A stretch of DNA of 33,615 nucleotides from Chamaesiphon sp. 341R_metabat_111 (GTDB lineage Bacteria; Cyanobacteriota; Cyanobacteriia; Cyanobacteriales; Chamaesiphonaceae): contig JANXVE010000093.1 in assembly GCA_025351825.1 (NCBI GenBank), positions 1 through 33,615 of the forward strand. Reading direction: 5' to 3'. The notes under the pieces were generated by a model. The model was given only the letters and a program-made list of their open reading frames with translations. It had not been told where the DNA came from and ran no database searches. Positions 32,214-33,615 of the stretch are shown one piece after another. Every line of letters starts with the position of its first letter. Positions within the stretch are counted from its first letter, which is position 1. The translations under genes and the position numbers were made by a program.

Positions 32214-32332
32214 GAATTAGCGTAGATTTAGGGCGGGCACAAGACCACGCCCCTACACAAGTTACCTGTAGGGGAACCCCAGAATGAAAACGCCGCTCGT
32301 TGGTACCCGAAGGTCTACGCTAATTCCTAATA
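32208..32332. mobile_element. Inverted-repeat element with 19-bp perfect arms
   Basis: Arms TATTAGGAATTAGCGTAGA (32208-32226) and its exact complement (32314-32332) enclose 87 bases with an internal GTAGGGG/CCCCTAC-type palindrome. There is no ORF. It is 125 bases in all and MITE-like. It overlaps the rhodanese stop codon. Confidence 0.72.
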
Positions 32333-32432
32333 TCTTTATACTGGTGCAAGATACGAGTAGATTCTGGCCGATCGAGCCAAACAGATCTAAAATAAAGATC
32401 GAATAGATCCCCAAATCTCAAGATTCTCCATC

Positions 32433-32606
32433 ATGCTAAAACAACCCACCGTCCAGCCCAAATTAGTTGTGACCAGATTTGGCTTTAATCGTTTTGCAGA
32501 GCGGCTTAATGGCAGAGCAGCAATGATTGGATTTGCTGCCTTGGTCATCATCGAATTCTTGACCGGACAAAGCCCGTTCGCGCTAGTGGGCATCCACTTC
32601 AATTAG
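32433..32606 (+). CDS. High-light-inducible protein (single-helix CAB-like)
   Basis: HLIP/SCP-type protein of 57 residues that binds chlorophyll and carotenoid in thylakoids and protects photosystem assembly under strong light. The chlorophyll-binding helix motif ERLNGRAAMIGF (E23, N26, R28) is followed by a hydrophobic helix, FAALVIIEFLTGQSP, in the usual order. The start ATG 32433 gives the normal length; the N-terminal extension before the helix is about 20 residues, as usual. It is about 100 bases downstream of the inverted-repeat element. Confidence 0.95.
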   Translation: MLKQPTVQPKLVVTRFGFNRFAERLNGRAAMIGFAALVIIEFLTGQSPFALVGIHFN

Positions 32607-32801
32607 GACACACGAAACTGTTCGGCGATCTTCAGCGATTATTTAGTGCTGAATTTGGGCACAATTATTAGAGCTACTTACGAGTATTGGCCAATTTTTA
32701 GGTAGGAGCCGATCGATCCCCCAGACTAAAACGGTAAAATGGGTCTATGGTTTCCATTGCCTTGCTTCTCAATCCACCAATCCTAGTTTCAATCCCCCTA
32801 A
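32607..32801. other. Intergenic region, no recognised feature
   Basis: About 195 bases between the HLIP gene and the next small gene. No ORF, and no clear repeat. TAAAAT-like -10 words occur near 32735, but no matching -35 can be supported. Confidence 0.25.
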
Positions 32802-33083
32802 ATGAACGCGATCTTCCCACCTGTGTTGAAACGACTTTATCGCAAAGAACCTATCTCTAGCTTTCTGATCGTTGTTGGTGCCGTTGATGCTGTCCTCGGT
32901 GGCGTAAATGGGATTGGAACACTGATGATTTTGGGCTTGCTGACTTCAGGGCTATCGCTCGGCTATCGCTGGTGGTGTATCCAGCAAGCTGAGACTAAGC
33001 TGGATTTCAATCCCAAGCAGCGATATCTCCCGCCCAGTTCTAATCCACTACCCAATTTAGACAGAAGAGATCGCCGTGAGTAA
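32802..33083 (+). CDS. Small membrane protein (93 aa)
   Basis: Not recognised. The 93-residue protein has a short cytoplasmic N-terminus (LKRLYRKEPI), hydrophobic segments at about residues 19-33 and 38-54 (GTLMILGLLTSGLSLGY) and a hydrophilic, Pro-rich C-terminus ending in DRRDRRE. The layout suggests a small thylakoid or plasma membrane protein. The start is ATG 32802. Its last eight bases overlap the GTG of the following PCP_red gene, so the two may be translated together. Confidence 0.8.
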   Translation: MNAIFPPVLKRLYRKEPISSFLIVVGAVDAVLGGVNGIGTLMILGLLTSGLSLGYRWWCIQQAETKLDFNPKQRYLPPSSNPLPNLDRRDRRE

Positions 33084-33243
33084 TAATCCGTCTTGGACGA
33101 CTGAAGCTGAAGCCAAGCTCAAAGAGATTCCCTTTTTTGTGCGTCCGGCTGCTCGGAAGAAAATCGAAAAATTTGCTCAGGAGAAGGGCGTGAGCGAGAT
33201 TACTGTCGAGATTTACGATTTAGCTAAAAAGCAATTTGGTTAA
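33076..33243 (+). CDS. PCP_red-domain mini-protein
   Basis: Product of 55 residues built entirely of a PCP_red-type domain, the C-terminal region of the light-independent protochlorophyllide reductase subunit ChlB. Matches include WTTEAEAKLKEIPFFVR, RKKIEKFAQEKGVSEITVE and IYDLAKKQFG. In ChlB this domain helps hold the substrate; stand-alone versions occur in cyanobacteria with unproven roles. Translation starts at GTG 33076, which overlaps the preceding gene by eight bases (frame +1), so coupling is likely. The gene is not seen among longer ORFs because of its size. Confidence 0.86.
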   Translation: MSNNPSWTTEAEAKLKEIPFFVRPAARKKIEKFAQEKGVSEITVEIYDLAKKQFG

Positions 33244-33266
33244 GAAGATCGAGCGGTTCTAATGAT

Positions 33267-33372
33267 CGTGCTTGAGTTCTTTTTAGTTGATGCGGAGATC
33301 TCTACCCCACCCTAACCCTCGTGCTTGAGTTCTTTTGAGTTGATGCGTAGATCTCTACCCCACCCTAACCCT
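33267..33372 (+). repeat. 53-bp tandem duplication
   Basis: Units 33267-33319 and 33320-33372 agree at 51 of 53 positions. Each carries the AGATCTCTACCCCACCCTAACC form of the element seen at 14189 and 16511, so one element arm with its left flank has been duplicated recently. Confidence 0.9.
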
Positions 33373-33535
33373 CCCCTTGGAAAGGGGAGGGGACAAGAGT
33401 CCCGCTGTTCAAGGGGAAATTCATTCCATATTAAGTCGAAGGTAGTCAACGATAACTCAGCTCCTCCCCTTTCTAAGGCTACCGTGTATACACAAGTCGA
33501 GAATCTGGTGAATACTCGATCGATTCGCCCCCCAG

Positions 33536-33585
33536 CCCCCAATTCTGGGGGAGCCAATCTCTGGAAAGTCCCCCAGAATTGGGGG
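33536..33585. repeat. Perfect 17-bp inverted repeat CCCCCAATTCTGGGGGA
   Basis: Arms 33536-33552 and 33569-33585 are exactly complementary, separated by 16 bases. A CCCCCCAG/GATTTAGGGGG shell continues on both sides. It can form a very stable hairpin, but no T-run follows; it is probably a dispersed palindromic repeat. Confidence 0.8.
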
Positions 33586-33615
33586 ATTTAGGGGGCAATT
33601 AACCTAGAAACGAAG

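Larger units (their letters stand above)
33244..33615. other. Right edge: repeat array without gene
   Basis: No gene is supported in the last 370 bases. They are filled by the tandem duplication at 33267-33372, a CCCTCCCC/GGGGAGGG hairpin at about 33371-33393, and a G/C-rich hairpin at 33536-33585. The open frames on both strands here follow from repeat composition. Confidence 0.6.

Noticed and set aside
33312-33591. Two 80-90 codon frames on opposite strands at the right edge
   Set aside because: Both are made of repeat and hairpin sequence and lack any domain.

Overview
The window is chromosomal DNA from a cyanobacterium. The evidence is the gene content: MenA of phylloquinone synthesis, a 4-hydroxyphenylpyruvate dioxygenase / tocopherol methyltransferase pair, a high-light-inducible protein (HLIP), a PCP_red-type mini-protein, YggT/Ycf19, a candidate cyanobacteriochrome kinase with an Rcp1-like partner, and Nat/Liv-type transport genes. 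CGATCG and GATCGATCG words are very dense, as in genomes rich in HIP1-like octamers, and the intergenic regions carry short heptamer-type tandem repeats and palindromes. I cannot fix the genus; a Chamaesiphon-like lineage is a guess. No phage, CRISPR array, rRNA or convincing tRNA is visible.

Layout. 0.1-5 kb: signal peptidase I, MenA, an M48 metalloprotease, a thioredoxin-fold [2Fe-2S] ferredoxin, a glycine-zipper membrane protein, YggT and a DUF456 membrane protein. 5-8.4 kb (minus strand): a proline-rich TonB-like protein, then the tocopherol pair HPPD and gamma-tocopherol methyltransferase. 8.4-10.4 kb: a small-ORF cluster leading into aat (N-end-rule transferase), then a minus-strand receiver protein. 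10.6-18.3 kb: a PBP4-type carboxypeptidase, GlcNAc 2-epimerase, a two-gene siroheme block (CbiX/SirB-like chelatase and CobA/SUMT), a membrane-anchored HExxH coiled-coil protein, and a NahK-like sugar kinase overlapping a DOMON-like gene. 18.3-18.66 kb holds gene debris (methyltransferase start, HigA antitoxin end). 18.66-23 kb: accC, a GH104 lysozyme-like enzyme, an atypical SDR, a DUF1997 protein and a HEAT-repeat protein.

23.1-25.9 kb: the LivM-type permease and LivG-type ATPase of a branched-chain/neutral amino acid ABC transporter, split by an AT-rich putative lipoprotein gene on the opposite strand that is flanked by two copies of a palindromic repeat. 25.9-26.05 kb is a MITE-like element. 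26.2-33.2 kb, all on the plus strand: a C-terminal-only, active-site-degenerate glycogen phosphorylase homologue; a membrane histidine kinase with a DXCF-type GAF; an overlapping Rcp1-like response regulator; a receiver-PAS-kinase protein with a repeat-derived insertion in its receiver; a rhodanese; HLIP; a small membrane protein; and an overlapping PCP_red mini-protein. I read this last block as a possible light-signalling and photoprotection neighbourhood.

The main unusual features are the light-sensor block, the pseudo-phosphorylase, the repeat sequence that has become coding (in the receiver domain and in the ends of other genes), and the disrupted transporter locus.
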